Part shown: positions 24,656 through 32,591 of the stretch, one piece after another
How the letters are laid out: every line of letters starts with the position of its first letter
How positions within the stretch are numbered: position 1 is the first letter of the stretch
Assembly (NCBI GenBank): GCA_963631545.1
Contig: CAVGRN010000012.1
Span: forward strand, 1 to 56,353
DNA: 56,353 bases
Direction of reading: 5' to 3'
DNA from: UBA1181 sp963631545
GTDB taxonomy: Bacteria > Bacteroidota > Bacteroidia > Bacteroidales > Paludibacteraceae
Translations under genes and position numbers: made by a program
The notes under the pieces: model-generated
The model's input: only the letters and a program-made list of their open reading frames with translations
Told to the model about the DNA's origin: nothing
Database searches by the model: none

Positions 24656-25747
24656 ATGAAAGACATCAACATAAACAAGTGCATAACGACAATCGCCGTT
24701 TTGTTTGCAGTATCTTGCCACAGTTTGGCAGACACGTTCATCCCGGTAAACCACCCCAGCCTCCGCTATATTGGCAGAACAGAGCAAGCGGACGACCACA
24801 TACGCTACACCTACCCTGGAGTTCAAATCAAAGTGAACTTTAACGGCACATTTCTGAAAATGAAGGTGAAACCCAACAGCGGCTATTATATGGTGGAGAT
24901 AGATAAACAGAAGCCCTATAAATTGCAAAGTCCAGAAACCGACTCTGTGATGACGGTCGCAGAAAAACTGCGTCAAGGTCTGCACCACGCCACAATCACC
25001 TACATCTCCGAGGGACTAACTTTCCGCCCTGCCTTCTACGGTTTTTTCATTGACAACGACGGAAAACTCGCAGCAGCCTCAAAACTTCCAAAAAGGAAAA
25101 TCGAATTCATCGGCAATTCCATCACCTGCGGATTCGGAATTGAAGGGAAAGAGGCCAAAGAGGCCTTTTCATACGCAACAGAAAATCAGTTCTACACCTA
25201 CGCCGCCGTTGCAGCACGCAACCTAAACGCCCAATGCTTCGTAGTGGCACGTTCGGGCATCGGCATATACCGAAACTGCAACGGCAAACCAACAGGCGAT
25301 GTAGGTGTCATGCCAGATGTGTACCCATACACCCAATTCGGAACAACGGGTGAAAAATGGGACTTCGAGCGATACACCCCCAACGTGGTCTGCATCAACT
25401 TAGGGACAAACGACACCACAAAACCCTCCTACGACACCGACTTACTCTTCAATGCCTTTTGGAACTTCTACAAAACGGTGCGCCACAACTATCCTGATGC
25501 GAAAATCGTTTTCCTCACTGGTTCAATGATCAAAAAAGACTCCAAACGATTGAAGGATCTCACCAAGACACTCAACAAAGTGAAAGCAGATGCCGAAATG
25601 TTGGGCGACGGCGAAGTCTACCGTTTTGATTTCACCCCAGAAGACGGCTCACTCGGCTATGGGAGTTGCTACCACCCATCCCTCGCACGACAAGCGAAAA
25701 TGGGTGAAGAGTTGACCAAATTCCTCAAAAAAATCATGAAGTGGTGA
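24656..25747 (+). CDS. Secreted CE2-like acetyl esterase (SGNH)
   Basis: This 363-residue exported protein has a signal peptide (1-25) and the two-domain plan of carbohydrate esterase family 2: an N-terminal beta-sandwich at about 30-135, then an SGNH domain with the nucleophile in IGNSITCGFG (S155), GTND at 250-253 and CYHPS with H340. Family members deacetylate xylan, glucomannan or similar O-acetylated glycans. Lying 67 bases after the MBOAT gene, it could trim the acetyl groups the neighbours add, or act on dietary glycan. The protein ends 13 bases before the convergent exonuclease gene. Confidence 0.88.
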   Translation: MKDININKCITTIAVLFAVSCHSLADTFIPVNHPSLRYIGRTEQADDHIRYTYPGVQIKVNFNGTFLKMKVKPNSGYYMVEIDKQKPYKLQSPETDSVMTVAEKLRQGLHHATITYISEGLTFRPAFYGFFIDNDGKLAAASKLPKRKIEFIGNSITCGFGIEGKEAKEAFSYATENQFYTYAAVAARNLNAQCFVVARSGIGIYRNCNGKPTGDVGVMPDVYPYTQFGTTGEKWDFERYTPNVVCINLGTNDTTKPSYDTDLLFNAFWNFYKTVRHNYPDAKIVFLTGSMIKKDSKRLKDLTKTLNKVKADAEMLGDGEVYRFDFTPEDGSLGYGSCYHPSLARQAKMGEELTKFLKKIMKW

Positions 25748-25760
25748 TACAAATCCACCA

Positions 25761-26504
25761 CTAACCCTGTTGGAACGGACATCGCTCCACCTCATCAGAG
25801 AGCGTGAAATTTGCGCCTGAAAGCCGCAGGAATACACGGGCGACTGCCACAACGTCGTTTTCGCAATAGTGAGCAATCCGCTCTGGGTCATGTTCTTGAT
25901 AGTAAACGCGATACACATCCTTACCCTCCATATCCTCTTTTGGAGACTGAACATTCAGCACCTTGCAAAGCAACTTGAGCGACGTGTAGTGCTTATAATC
26001 GCCAAATTTCCACATATCCATCGTGTCAATCACCTGGCTTTCCCAAGGTTTCCGCCGAGCGTCCAACAGCAATTTCGGCACTTGCATATTATGGATGAGC
26101 ATACGCCGCGCGATATAGGGAACATCAAACTCCTTGATGTTATGGCCGCAAAGACGGAAGCCTTGCTTCCCCAAACGGACAAGAAGTTGCCCAAACTGGG
26201 TGAGTAAACTCACTTCATCAAATCCATAAACAGATGACACACGCATTGTCCAAATATCCTCTTCCCCACGCTTATACAACAAGCCGAAGGAGATGCAGAC
26301 AATTTTTCCGAACTCCGCAAAAAGCCCCATATCTGGCAACGATGAAACGGCGTCACTCTCCTCATCATATTTATCGGAAGAGCGTTTTTTTATTTGCAAG
26401 AATTTCTCATCCCACAATGTGGCGACATCCTCGCTCAACTCACTGTGCGTCTCCACTTGCGACACAGTCTCGACATCAAGAAAAAGTATTTTCTCAAACT
26501 GCAT
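25761..26504 (-). CDS. Predicted 3'-5' exonuclease (DnaQ-like, PolB-exo family)
   Basis: This 247-residue protein has the DEDD exonuclease motifs: LFLDVET (D10, E12), CGHNIKEFDVPYIARR with the second Asp, and HYCENDVVAVARVF, where Tyr and Asp are spaced as in the DEDDy subgroup. It resembles the stand-alone exonuclease domain related to family B DNA polymerases. Role is presumably DNA repair or processing; no polymerase domain is present. It follows the iorA gene on the minus strand after a hairpin at 26542-26567. Confidence 0.87.
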   Translation of the reverse strand: MQFEKILFLDVETVSQVETHSELSEDVATLWDEKFLQIKKRSSDKYDEESDAVSSLPDMGLFAEFGKIVCISFGLLYKRGEEDIWTMRVSSVYGFDEVSLLTQFGQLLVRLGKQGFRLCGHNIKEFDVPYIARRMLIHNMQVPKLLLDARRKPWESQVIDTMDMWKFGDYKHYTSLKLLCKVLNVQSPKEDMEGKDVYRVYYQEHDPERIAHYCENDVVAVARVFLRLSGANFTLSDEVERCPFQQG

Positions 26505-26541
26505 AACAAAACATTTTCAAAAATCACAAACAAAAACAGAT

Positions 26542-26567
26542 GAGAGGAGACTCACCAGCCTCCTCTC
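26542..26567 (-). terminator. Hairpin after iorA
   Basis: On the minus strand GAGAGGAG and CTCCTCTC form an 8-bp stem around a 10-base loop, followed by ATCTGTTTTTG. The imperfect T-tract suggests partial termination ahead of the exonuclease gene. Confidence 0.55.
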
Positions 26568-26581
26568 AAAAAAATCCACTA

Positions 26582-28174
26582 CTATTTTTTAGCAGCCTTA
26601 TGCTTTCTTGTCATCGTTTGGATACACTCCCTACGAGGAATGATCACGGAAAGTCCCTTATACTCAACTTCCTCTCTGATGATTTGGAAAATCTCATCGT
26701 AATTCTTCTTCAGCGGAACGAAAACACGCAGATGTTCTGGTTTAACACCCAATCCCAAACAGATGGACTCGATTTTACCCGTTCCCTGCGAATCTTGCCC
26801 CCCCGTCATTGCCGTCGTCTCATTATCAGAAATGACAACCACGATGTTAGCATCTTCGTCCACAGCGTCCAACAAACCTGTCATACCCGAATGGGTGAAA
26901 GTTGAGTCGCCAATCACTGCCACAGAAGGGAAAAGTCCTGCATCAGCAGCACCCTTTGCCATTGTGATGGAAGCACCCATATCCACACACGAGTTGATAG
27001 CCTGGAATGGAGGCAAAGCACCCAACGTGTAACATCCAATGTCGCCGAACACTTTGCTATTAGGATAAGAGCGAAGCACCTCGTTCAAAGCAGTGTAGAC
27101 ATCCCTATGTCCGCAGCCCTGGCACATTTGCGGTGGACGCATCTTCACGACAGAAGGTATTTCGTAAGTGATCGGTTTCGTTCTTCCGAACGCCTTGGCA
27201 ACACTATCCGGATCCAACTCGCCCGTGCGAGGAAGCGTTCCGTCCAAGCGACCTTTCACATCCTTCGAGTGGAAGAAGCCCTTCAAGAGGTTCTCCACAA
27301 ACGGATATCCGTCTTCAAGCACCAAAAGCGCATCGCACTCTTCAGCCAATTTGTCAATCATCTTCTTTGGAAGAGGGTACTGCGAAACCTTCACTACCGG
27401 ATAGTCGCACCCCTCAGGGAACGTTTCGTTCAAGTAGTTGAAGCCGATACCACAAGCTACCACTCCAAGTTTCTTGTTCTTTCCATCAATATATTTATTG
27501 TATGGAGAATTTTCCGATGCCTGAAGCATTTTGTCCTGCGAATCCAAAAGATGCTGATACCTACGGCGTGCGATGGCTGGCAGCAACACAAACTGGCGTG
27601 GGTCTTCTGGCACACTATTGCCATTCTCTGGTTTTGGCGATCTACGCTCAACGCCAGAACGTGAGTGGGCCAAGCGGGTAACGATACGCATCAAAATAGG
27701 ATAGCCCAATTCCTCGGACAAGCCGAAGCCATTGTATGCCATATCGTAAGCCTCCTGTTGGTTGGAAGGCTCGAAAATCGGAATCATTGCGAAGTTTCCA
27801 TAGAAACGGGAATCCTGCTCATTCTGAGAAGAGTGCATTGAAGGGTCGTCGGCTGCCAAAACCATCATACCACCATTCACACCTGTGATGGCAGTGTTGA
27901 CAAAACAGTCGGCTGCCACGTTCATTCCCACATGCTTCATGCAGACAAGTGATCGTTTACCCGCATACGACATTCCCAAGGCACTCTCCATTGCGGTCTT
28001 TTCGTTCGACGACCAATGGCTGTGAACTCCACGTTCTTTCGCCTCCTTCGAGTTCTGGATATACTCCGTTATCTCCGTTGAGGGAGTCCCCGGGTAGGCA
28101 TACACACCAGACAGACCTCCGTCTAAAGCACCTTGCGCTATCGCCTCGTCTGCCAGTAATAATTCTTTTTGCAT
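26582..28174 (-). CDS. iorA: Indolepyruvate ferredoxin oxidoreductase alpha subunit, lacking the ferredoxin domain
   Basis: IorA is the thiamine-diphosphate subunit that oxidises arylpyruvates (or makes them reductively) to aryl-CoA with ferredoxin. The 530-residue protein has the pyrimidine domain (YAYPGTPSTEITEYI near 25-39; HVGMNVAADCF) and the thiamine domain with VIGDSTF followed by SDNETTAMTGG. Typical IorA proteins end in a two-cluster 4Fe-4S domain; here the sequence stops at MTRKHKAAKK and has none of its CxxCxxC motifs. The beta subunit gene iorB is not next to it. It has its own promoter and a 5' hairpin. Confidence 0.88.
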   Translation of the reverse strand: MQKELLLADEAIAQGALDGGLSGVYAYPGTPSTEITEYIQNSKEAKERGVHSHWSSNEKTAMESALGMSYAGKRSLVCMKHVGMNVAADCFVNTAITGVNGGMMVLAADDPSMHSSQNEQDSRFYGNFAMIPIFEPSNQQEAYDMAYNGFGLSEELGYPILMRIVTRLAHSRSGVERRSPKPENGNSVPEDPRQFVLLPAIARRRYQHLLDSQDKMLQASENSPYNKYIDGKNKKLGVVACGIGFNYLNETFPEGCDYPVVKVSQYPLPKKMIDKLAEECDALLVLEDGYPFVENLLKGFFHSKDVKGRLDGTLPRTGELDPDSVAKAFGRTKPITYEIPSVVKMRPPQMCQGCGHRDVYTALNEVLRSYPNSKVFGDIGCYTLGALPPFQAINSCVDMGASITMAKGAADAGLFPSVAVIGDSTFTHSGMTGLLDAVDEDANIVVVISDNETTAMTGGQDSQGTGKIESICLGLGVKPEHLRVFVPLKKNYDEIFQIIREEVEYKGLSVIIPRRECIQTMTRKHKAAKK

Positions 28175-28199
28175 CTGTTTCTATTTATTGTGTTTCAAT

Positions 28200-28217
28200 G
28201 GAAATGCTTCCATTTCC
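28200..28217 (-). promoter_or_regulatory. Hairpin at the 5' end of the iorA leader
   Basis: GGAAATG and CATTTCC form a perfect 7-bp stem with a 4-base loop, starting just past the predicted transcription start. It could stabilise the mRNA or be a protein-binding palindrome. Confidence 0.5.
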
Positions 28218-28218
28218 A

Positions 28219-28226
28219 CAAAATTA
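28219..28226 (-). promoter_or_regulatory. iorA promoter -7 box
   Basis: TAATTTTG on the minus strand is an exact TAnnTTTG match, 44 bases ahead of the iorA start. A TTTGG occurs upstream but only 12 bases away, so the -33 box is unclear. Confidence 0.5.
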
Positions 28227-28269
28227 GTATTTTTTAACCAAATTCGGAAATCTTACATTAGTAGAAAAA

Positions 28270-28872
28270 TCACCGGACATCCATCATTCGGCTCAAATAT
28301 TTCCCGATGATATCAAATTCAATGTTAACCACGCTTCCAACTTCTATCTTACAAAAGTTGGTATGCTCGTATGTGTACGGGATGATCGCCACAGAGAAGC
28401 GGTCTAACTGCGAGTCGCACACCGTGAGGCTCGTGCCATTCACCGTCACAGAACCTTTCTCAACAGTAACATATCCTTTGCGCACCATTACAGGGTCAAA
28501 TTCATATTGGAATGTGAAAAACCAACTGCCATCCTGCGAGGTCTTACTAACGCACTTCGCCACTTGATCTACGTGGCCTTGCACAATATGCCCGTCCAAC
28601 CGTCCGTTCATCACCATACTACGCTCTACGTTGACGAGGCTGTCCACCTCCAACAAGCCCAAGTTCGAGCGACGAAGCGTTTCTGCTACTGCGGTTACCG
28701 TATAGGTGTCCGCCGTTTTTTCTACCACGGTGAGGCACACGCCGTTGTGCGCCACACTCTGGTCTATCTTCAATTCTCCGACAAAAGGGCAGGTGAATGT
28801 GAAATGCACATTCTCTCCCTCCTTACGGATGGCCACAACCTTAGCCATAGCCTCTACTATTCCTGAAAACAT
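28270..28872 (-). CDS. ribE: Riboflavin synthase, alpha subunit
   Basis: RibE dismutates two 6,7-dimethyl-8-ribityllumazine molecules to riboflavin. The 200-residue protein consists of two lumazine-binding barrels: the first begins MFSGIVEAMAKV and contains AHNGVCLTV, the second begins GHIVQGHVDQVAKC and contains VNGTSLTV. The C-terminus has the trimerisation helix region (NIEFDIIGKYLSRMM). Length is normal. It lies 32 bases after rel on the same strand; the short gap leaves no room for an FMN riboswitch. Confidence 0.95.
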   Translation of the reverse strand: MFSGIVEAMAKVVAIRKEGENVHFTFTCPFVGELKIDQSVAHNGVCLTVVEKTADTYTVTAVAETLRRSNLGLLEVDSLVNVERSMVMNGRLDGHIVQGHVDQVAKCVSKTSQDGSWFFTFQYEFDPVMVRKGYVTVEKGSVTVNGTSLTVCDSQLDRFSVAIIPYTYEHTNFCKIEVGSVVNIEFDIIGKYLSRMMDVR

Positions 28873-28904
28873 ATTCTTAAATTTTATCTAAAACTAATTG
28901 ACAA

Positions 28905-31067
28905 TCAGCGTGAAACGGATTTTACGCCCTTGATTGTTTCCAATTTTCGGATAAGTTTCTCCAAACGCTTCATTTCAGAGACCATCACAGTGAGTGTTCC
29001 TTGGAACAAACCATCCACCGTGCTGACGGAAATGGAGCGAAGCGAAACCTCTTCTTCCTTCTGAATCACAGACGTAACATTCGTCACAATGCCAATGTCG
29101 TCATTTCCAACCACATGCAAGGTTACGGCATACTGTTGGTCGGATTTTCCTGCCCAGCGTGCTTTGATGAATCGGTAGCCGAAACGCGACATCATCTGCG
29201 GCGCATTCGGACAATCTGTGCGATGCACTTTGATGCCGTTGTGAATGGAAACAAACCCGAAAATATCATCACCATATATTGGATTGCAGCATTTGGAAAG
29301 GGAATAATCCACTCCCTTCAAATGACCGTCGATGACCAACACGTCGCCTTGTTTGGAGATGTTCTCCAGCTCGGTTTCGCGCGAGTAGTTTTCAATGCTT
29401 TTGGTGCTATCTGCCGAGGCGGAATCCTTATCTTGGCACACAAGGTAAAGTTCCTTCACCTTGGAGAGGTCGAGCCGATCCTCCGCCAAAGCCTGGTAAA
29501 ACTCCTGAACCACCTTATAGCCAATCTTCAGTGCGACACGCGACACCACACTTTCGTCGTACACCAACTTCCAATTTTTCAGTCTGCGTTTCAGAAGTTC
29601 CTTTCCCTCTTCCAGGTTGACAGACTCCTGTTCGCGAAGGTATTGTTTAATTCTGTTCTTCGCCTTTGAGGTCTGCACAAAAGAGAGCCACTCCTTATGT
29701 GGCGATTGATTGGAGCTTGTAACAATCTCCACTTGGTCGCCATTGTGCAACACAGTGCGTATCGGCACACTCTTGCCATTCACCCTGCCGCCCACACAGC
29801 GACAGCCAAGGTTGGAGTGTATTTGGAAAGCAAAGTCAAGCACAGAAGCCCCTTGCGGCAACTGCTGCAAGTCGCCCTTCGGCGTAAAGACGAACACCTC
29901 CTTGCCGTAAAGGCTCAGTTTGAAGTCGTCCATACGCTCCATTCCGTCTTGCTGTGGATTTTCAAGCAGCTCGCGCACGTTGGCAAGCCAGCTGTCAAAG
30001 CCCGCCTCACCTTTGATTCCTTTATATTTGAAATGTGCAGCGAAACCCTTCTCTGCCACCTCGTCCATACGCTCGGTGCGGATCTGCACCTCCACCCACT
30101 TGCCCTCGGGTCCCATCACGGTGGTGTGGAGCGACTCATAGCCGTTGGATTTCGGAATAGACAACCAATCGCGCAACCGTTTAGGGTTAGGCTGATACTT
30201 GTCTGTAACGATGGAGTAGACCTGCCAGCACTCCGACTTTTCCTTTTCAATAGGGGTTGAAAGAATAATGCGGATGGCGAAAAGGTCATAGATATTTTCG
30301 AAAACGGTGTTTTGTTTCCGCATCTTATTCCATATAGAATAGATGGATTTGGTGCGCCCCTTAATGGAGAATTTGAAGCCTTCCTTTTCCAACTGTTCTT
30401 TTAATGGGTCGATGAAAGCCTTTATGTAGCGGTCGCGTTCCGCCTTTGTGTCTTGCAGTTTTCCGGCAATCTCTTTGTAAATCGCAAGGTTGGTTTGTTT
30501 CAGGGATAGGTCTTCCAACTCCGACTTGATGCGATACAAGCCCAACCGATGAGCCAGCGGCGCATAAAGGTAGGATGCCTCGCGGGCTATTTTCTCCCGT
30601 TTCTCCTCGTCAAAATCCGAAAGCGTGCGCATCAAATACAGTTGCTCACAAATAAGGATGATTACAACGCGGATATCCTCCACAATCGTCATAAGGAGTT
30701 TTCGGAAATTTTCCGACTCCACCGACGGATTTTTCTTGTAGAGTTCGCGTGAACGGAACAAACCGCTGACGATACTCGCTACCTGCTCGCCAAAGGATGA
30801 CTGTACATCATCGGCAGACAGCATCCCTTGGAGTGCCGCGCCATAGACCAAAACGCTGATTACAGGAATCTTACCGATGTTCGCCTCCTCCATCAGAATG
30901 CCTGCCACTGATAGTGTACGCTGGAATGAAACGAAACGCTCATCGCTTGCAGGAAGCATAAGAATCGGGTTGCAGACGGAAGACAAACGCTTGCGTTCCT
31001 CGTCTGTTAACGACAAATCTGCATTCTGCAAGATTTCATCCAACGTAACTTTTACATCATTCCCCAT
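28905..31067 (-). CDS. RelA/SpoT-family (p)ppGpp synthetase with an inactive hydrolase domain
   Basis: This 720-residue protein has the long Rel layout: hydrolase-like domain (about 40-185), synthetase (about 190-360), TGS, zinc-finger-like and ACT domains. The synthetase looks intact, with YDLFAIRII, IPKSNGYESLHTTV and EVQIRT. The hydrolase domain is degenerate: the HDxxED metal site is replaced by VYGAALQG at 74-81, and the later KLADRLHN segment reads ILICEQLYL at 137-145. It should therefore make but not degrade the alarmone, like RelA. The TGS segment (ASVLDFAFQIHSNLG) and the C-terminal ACT (IGIVTNVTSVIQKEEEVSLR) are present, suggesting ribosome regulation. Confidence 0.93.
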   Translation of the reverse strand: MGNDVKVTLDEILQNADLSLTDEERKRLSSVCNPILMLPASDERFVSFQRTLSVAGILMEEANIGKIPVISVLVYGAALQGMLSADDVQSSFGEQVASIVSGLFRSRELYKKNPSVESENFRKLLMTIVEDIRVVIILICEQLYLMRTLSDFDEEKREKIAREASYLYAPLAHRLGLYRIKSELEDLSLKQTNLAIYKEIAGKLQDTKAERDRYIKAFIDPLKEQLEKEGFKFSIKGRTKSIYSIWNKMRKQNTVFENIYDLFAIRIILSTPIEKEKSECWQVYSIVTDKYQPNPKRLRDWLSIPKSNGYESLHTTVMGPEGKWVEVQIRTERMDEVAEKGFAAHFKYKGIKGEAGFDSWLANVRELLENPQQDGMERMDDFKLSLYGKEVFVFTPKGDLQQLPQGASVLDFAFQIHSNLGCRCVGGRVNGKSVPIRTVLHNGDQVEIVTSSNQSPHKEWLSFVQTSKAKNRIKQYLREQESVNLEEGKELLKRRLKNWKLVYDESVVSRVALKIGYKVVQEFYQALAEDRLDLSKVKELYLVCQDKDSASADSTKSIENYSRETELENISKQGDVLVIDGHLKGVDYSLSKCCNPIYGDDIFGFVSIHNGIKVHRTDCPNAPQMMSRFGYRFIKARWAGKSDQQYAVTLHVVGNDDIGIVTNVTSVIQKEEEVSLRSISVSTVDGLFQGTLTVMVSEMKRLEKLIRKLETIKGVKSVSR

Positions 31068-31113
31068 AGCGATTTTATTAAAAGATTTCAGAACGGAATA
31101 CTCTGAATGACAA

Positions 31114-31725
31114 TCACTTAACCTTCGAGCCTTTTGAAATCATCAAAATTGGATAGGCATATTGAAAGAGCCAATCCTCGCTAAGATTCATCTTCCCTTT
31201 TATCTCGCGAACGGCAACCGATGCCTTACGAGCATCTCCAGCCTTAAAAGTGGTGGCAGTGAGGATGTTATGAATTGCATCCTTCGTGGAGCGTTTGATT
31301 AGGGAACTGAAAAATGACGGCAGACGGAGCGACCACTGCATCTCAGTTGTAAGTGCGAGGAACAGGTTCTGGGACAAGCCTTGCAAAAGATAAAAATAAT
31401 TCGGCGCATCTTGCTGCCTCTTGCATACACGCTTGATGGAGGAGTCGATCTCCGAAAAGAACGAGTCCGTCATTTTATACTCCGTTTCCATTAGGTTGCG
31501 CACATACGCCTTTTCCGCAACGCCCAATCTGCCTTGCGTAGGAATCTTGAATTTCTGCTTCAACGCTTTGAGGTCTGGCAACATACGAAAGTCAACAATG
31601 CCAAGCGTCGCCGCCATCGAAGCCTGCAAATAAACTCGAATCAACGAGTTAAAATCCTCAACTCTACCCCGAACTTCCTGCTCAAGGGTTTCCTTTTTCT
31701 TCTGTAATTTTTCGGTCAAGCCCAT
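31114..31725 (-). CDS. Uncharacterised helical protein
   Basis: I do not recognise this 203-residue protein. It is predicted almost wholly helical, with a charged N-terminus that may form a coiled coil (LTEKLQKKKETLEQEVRGRV), no signal peptide and no obvious membrane segment. No catalytic motif stands out. Codon use and reading-frame length are like its neighbours, so it is likely a real gene. It lies 46 bases before rel and 91 bases after the membrane metallopeptidase gene, all on the minus strand. Homologues are probably limited to Bacteroidota, but that is a guess. Confidence 0.75.
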   Translation of the reverse strand: MGLTEKLQKKKETLEQEVRGRVEDFNSLIRVYLQASMAATLGIVDFRMLPDLKALKQKFKIPTQGRLGVAEKAYVRNLMETEYKMTDSFFSEIDSSIKRVCKRQQDAPNYFYLLQGLSQNLFLALTTEMQWSLRLPSFFSSLIKRSTKDAIHNILTATTFKAGDARKASVAVREIKGKMNLSEDWLFQYAYPILMISKGSKVK

Positions 31726-31744
31726 TTATCCAAGTATTTTATCC

Positions 31745-31775
31745 GAAAAAGGGGGCAAACTTTCGAATGTCCCCT
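31745..31775 (-). terminator. Possible terminator after the Zn peptidase gene
   Basis: Minus strand: GGGG and CCCC arms enclose an imperfect inner stem and are followed by CTTTTTC. The stem is short, so confidence is low. Confidence 0.35.
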
Positions 31776-31816
31776 CCTCTATTTGATCATATTTTTATTT
31801 TCTTTTTCATACGTGA

Positions 31817-32500
31817 TTAATCGTCACTATGCGACAAATAAATCATAATGAAATAAACCAACGTCCCGAGGGAACTAATGGCTGCCACAAAATAAGTGTA
31901 GGCGGCAGAACGCAATGCCTTGCAAGCCATTGGATACGTTTGCGAACTCGTGATTCCCGCTGAGGAAAGCCACGTTAAAGCCCGCGAACTGGCATTCACC
32001 TCCACAGGCAGTGTTACGATACTGAACAGGGTTGTGATGGCAAACAAAACGATTCCCGCCAACAGCAACTGTGGGAAATAACCCACCAGAAGGATTCCAG
32101 CTAACAAAATCCATTGCACCCACGTACTGGCGAAACTCACCGCTGGCACCATTGCCGAGCGCATCCGAAGAAAAGCATAACCTTTGGCGTGCTGCACGGC
32201 ATGACCACACTCGTGTGCGGCAACAGCAGCCGCAGCAATGTTGGCACATCCATACACGGTTTCGCTCAGGTTCAATGTCTTATCCGTCGGATTATAATGG
32301 TCAGTCAGACTGCCACTCGTACTTACAACACGCACATCGCTGATGCCGTTGTCGCGCAGCATCTTCTCTGCAACCTCTCGTCCCGTCATTCCGATTGACA
32401 CCTGGGAATACTTTTCGAAACGTCTCTTCAGCAAATACTGAGCACCAAAACTCAGCACAGCAATAGCGATAAATAATACCCAATAACTCATATCATTCAA
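31817..32500 (-). CDS. Membrane zinc metallopeptidase (YugP-like, Zn_peptidase_2)
   Basis: This 227-residue protein has an N-terminal membrane helix (5-23), the zinc-binding HECGH at 96-100 within AAVAAHECGHAVQHAKGY, and three or more hydrophobic segments in the C-terminal half. It matches the YugP-type putative neutral zinc metallopeptidases, related in layout to HtpX. Substrates are unknown; membrane protein quality control is a reasonable guess. A perfect palindrome at 32569-32583 lies 68 bases upstream and recurs upstream of htrA, which supports a shared regulator. Confidence 0.87.
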   Translation of the reverse strand: MNDMSYWVLFIAIAVLSFGAQYLLKRRFEKYSQVSIGMTGREVAEKMLRDNGISDVRVVSTSGSLTDHYNPTDKTLNLSETVYGCANIAAAAVAAHECGHAVQHAKGYAFLRMRSAMVPAVSFASTWVQWILLAGILLVGYFPQLLLAGIVLFAITTLFSIVTLPVEVNASSRALTWLSSAGITSSQTYPMACKALRSAAYTYFVAAISSLGTLVYFIMIYLSHSDD

Positions 32501-32568
32501 TTTTCTAAGGGAAAGGCAACCTACCTCTCCATTGTAGTTATTTCAAAAACTTTGCCACAACCAACGGT

Positions 32569-32583
32569 CTGACAAAATGTCAG
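32569..32583. promoter_or_regulatory. Palindrome CTGACA-AAA-TGTCAG, shared with 38166-38180
   Basis: A 15-base palindrome 8 bases past the M3 peptidase stop and 68 bases upstream of the Zn peptidase start. It is extended by A on each side and followed on the plus strand by TGTCA. The near-identical site upstream of htrA suggests a transcription factor operator; no T-run follows, so a terminator is unlikely. Confidence 0.6.
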
Positions 32584-32591
32584 ATGTCAAT

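Noticed and set aside
28873..28904. FMN riboswitch upstream of ribE
   Set aside because: The gap is only 32 bases, far too short for the aptamer.
32569..32583. Intrinsic terminator after the M3 peptidase gene
   Set aside because: The stem is only 6-7 bp with no T-run, and a near-identical site recurs upstream of htrA; an operator fits better.
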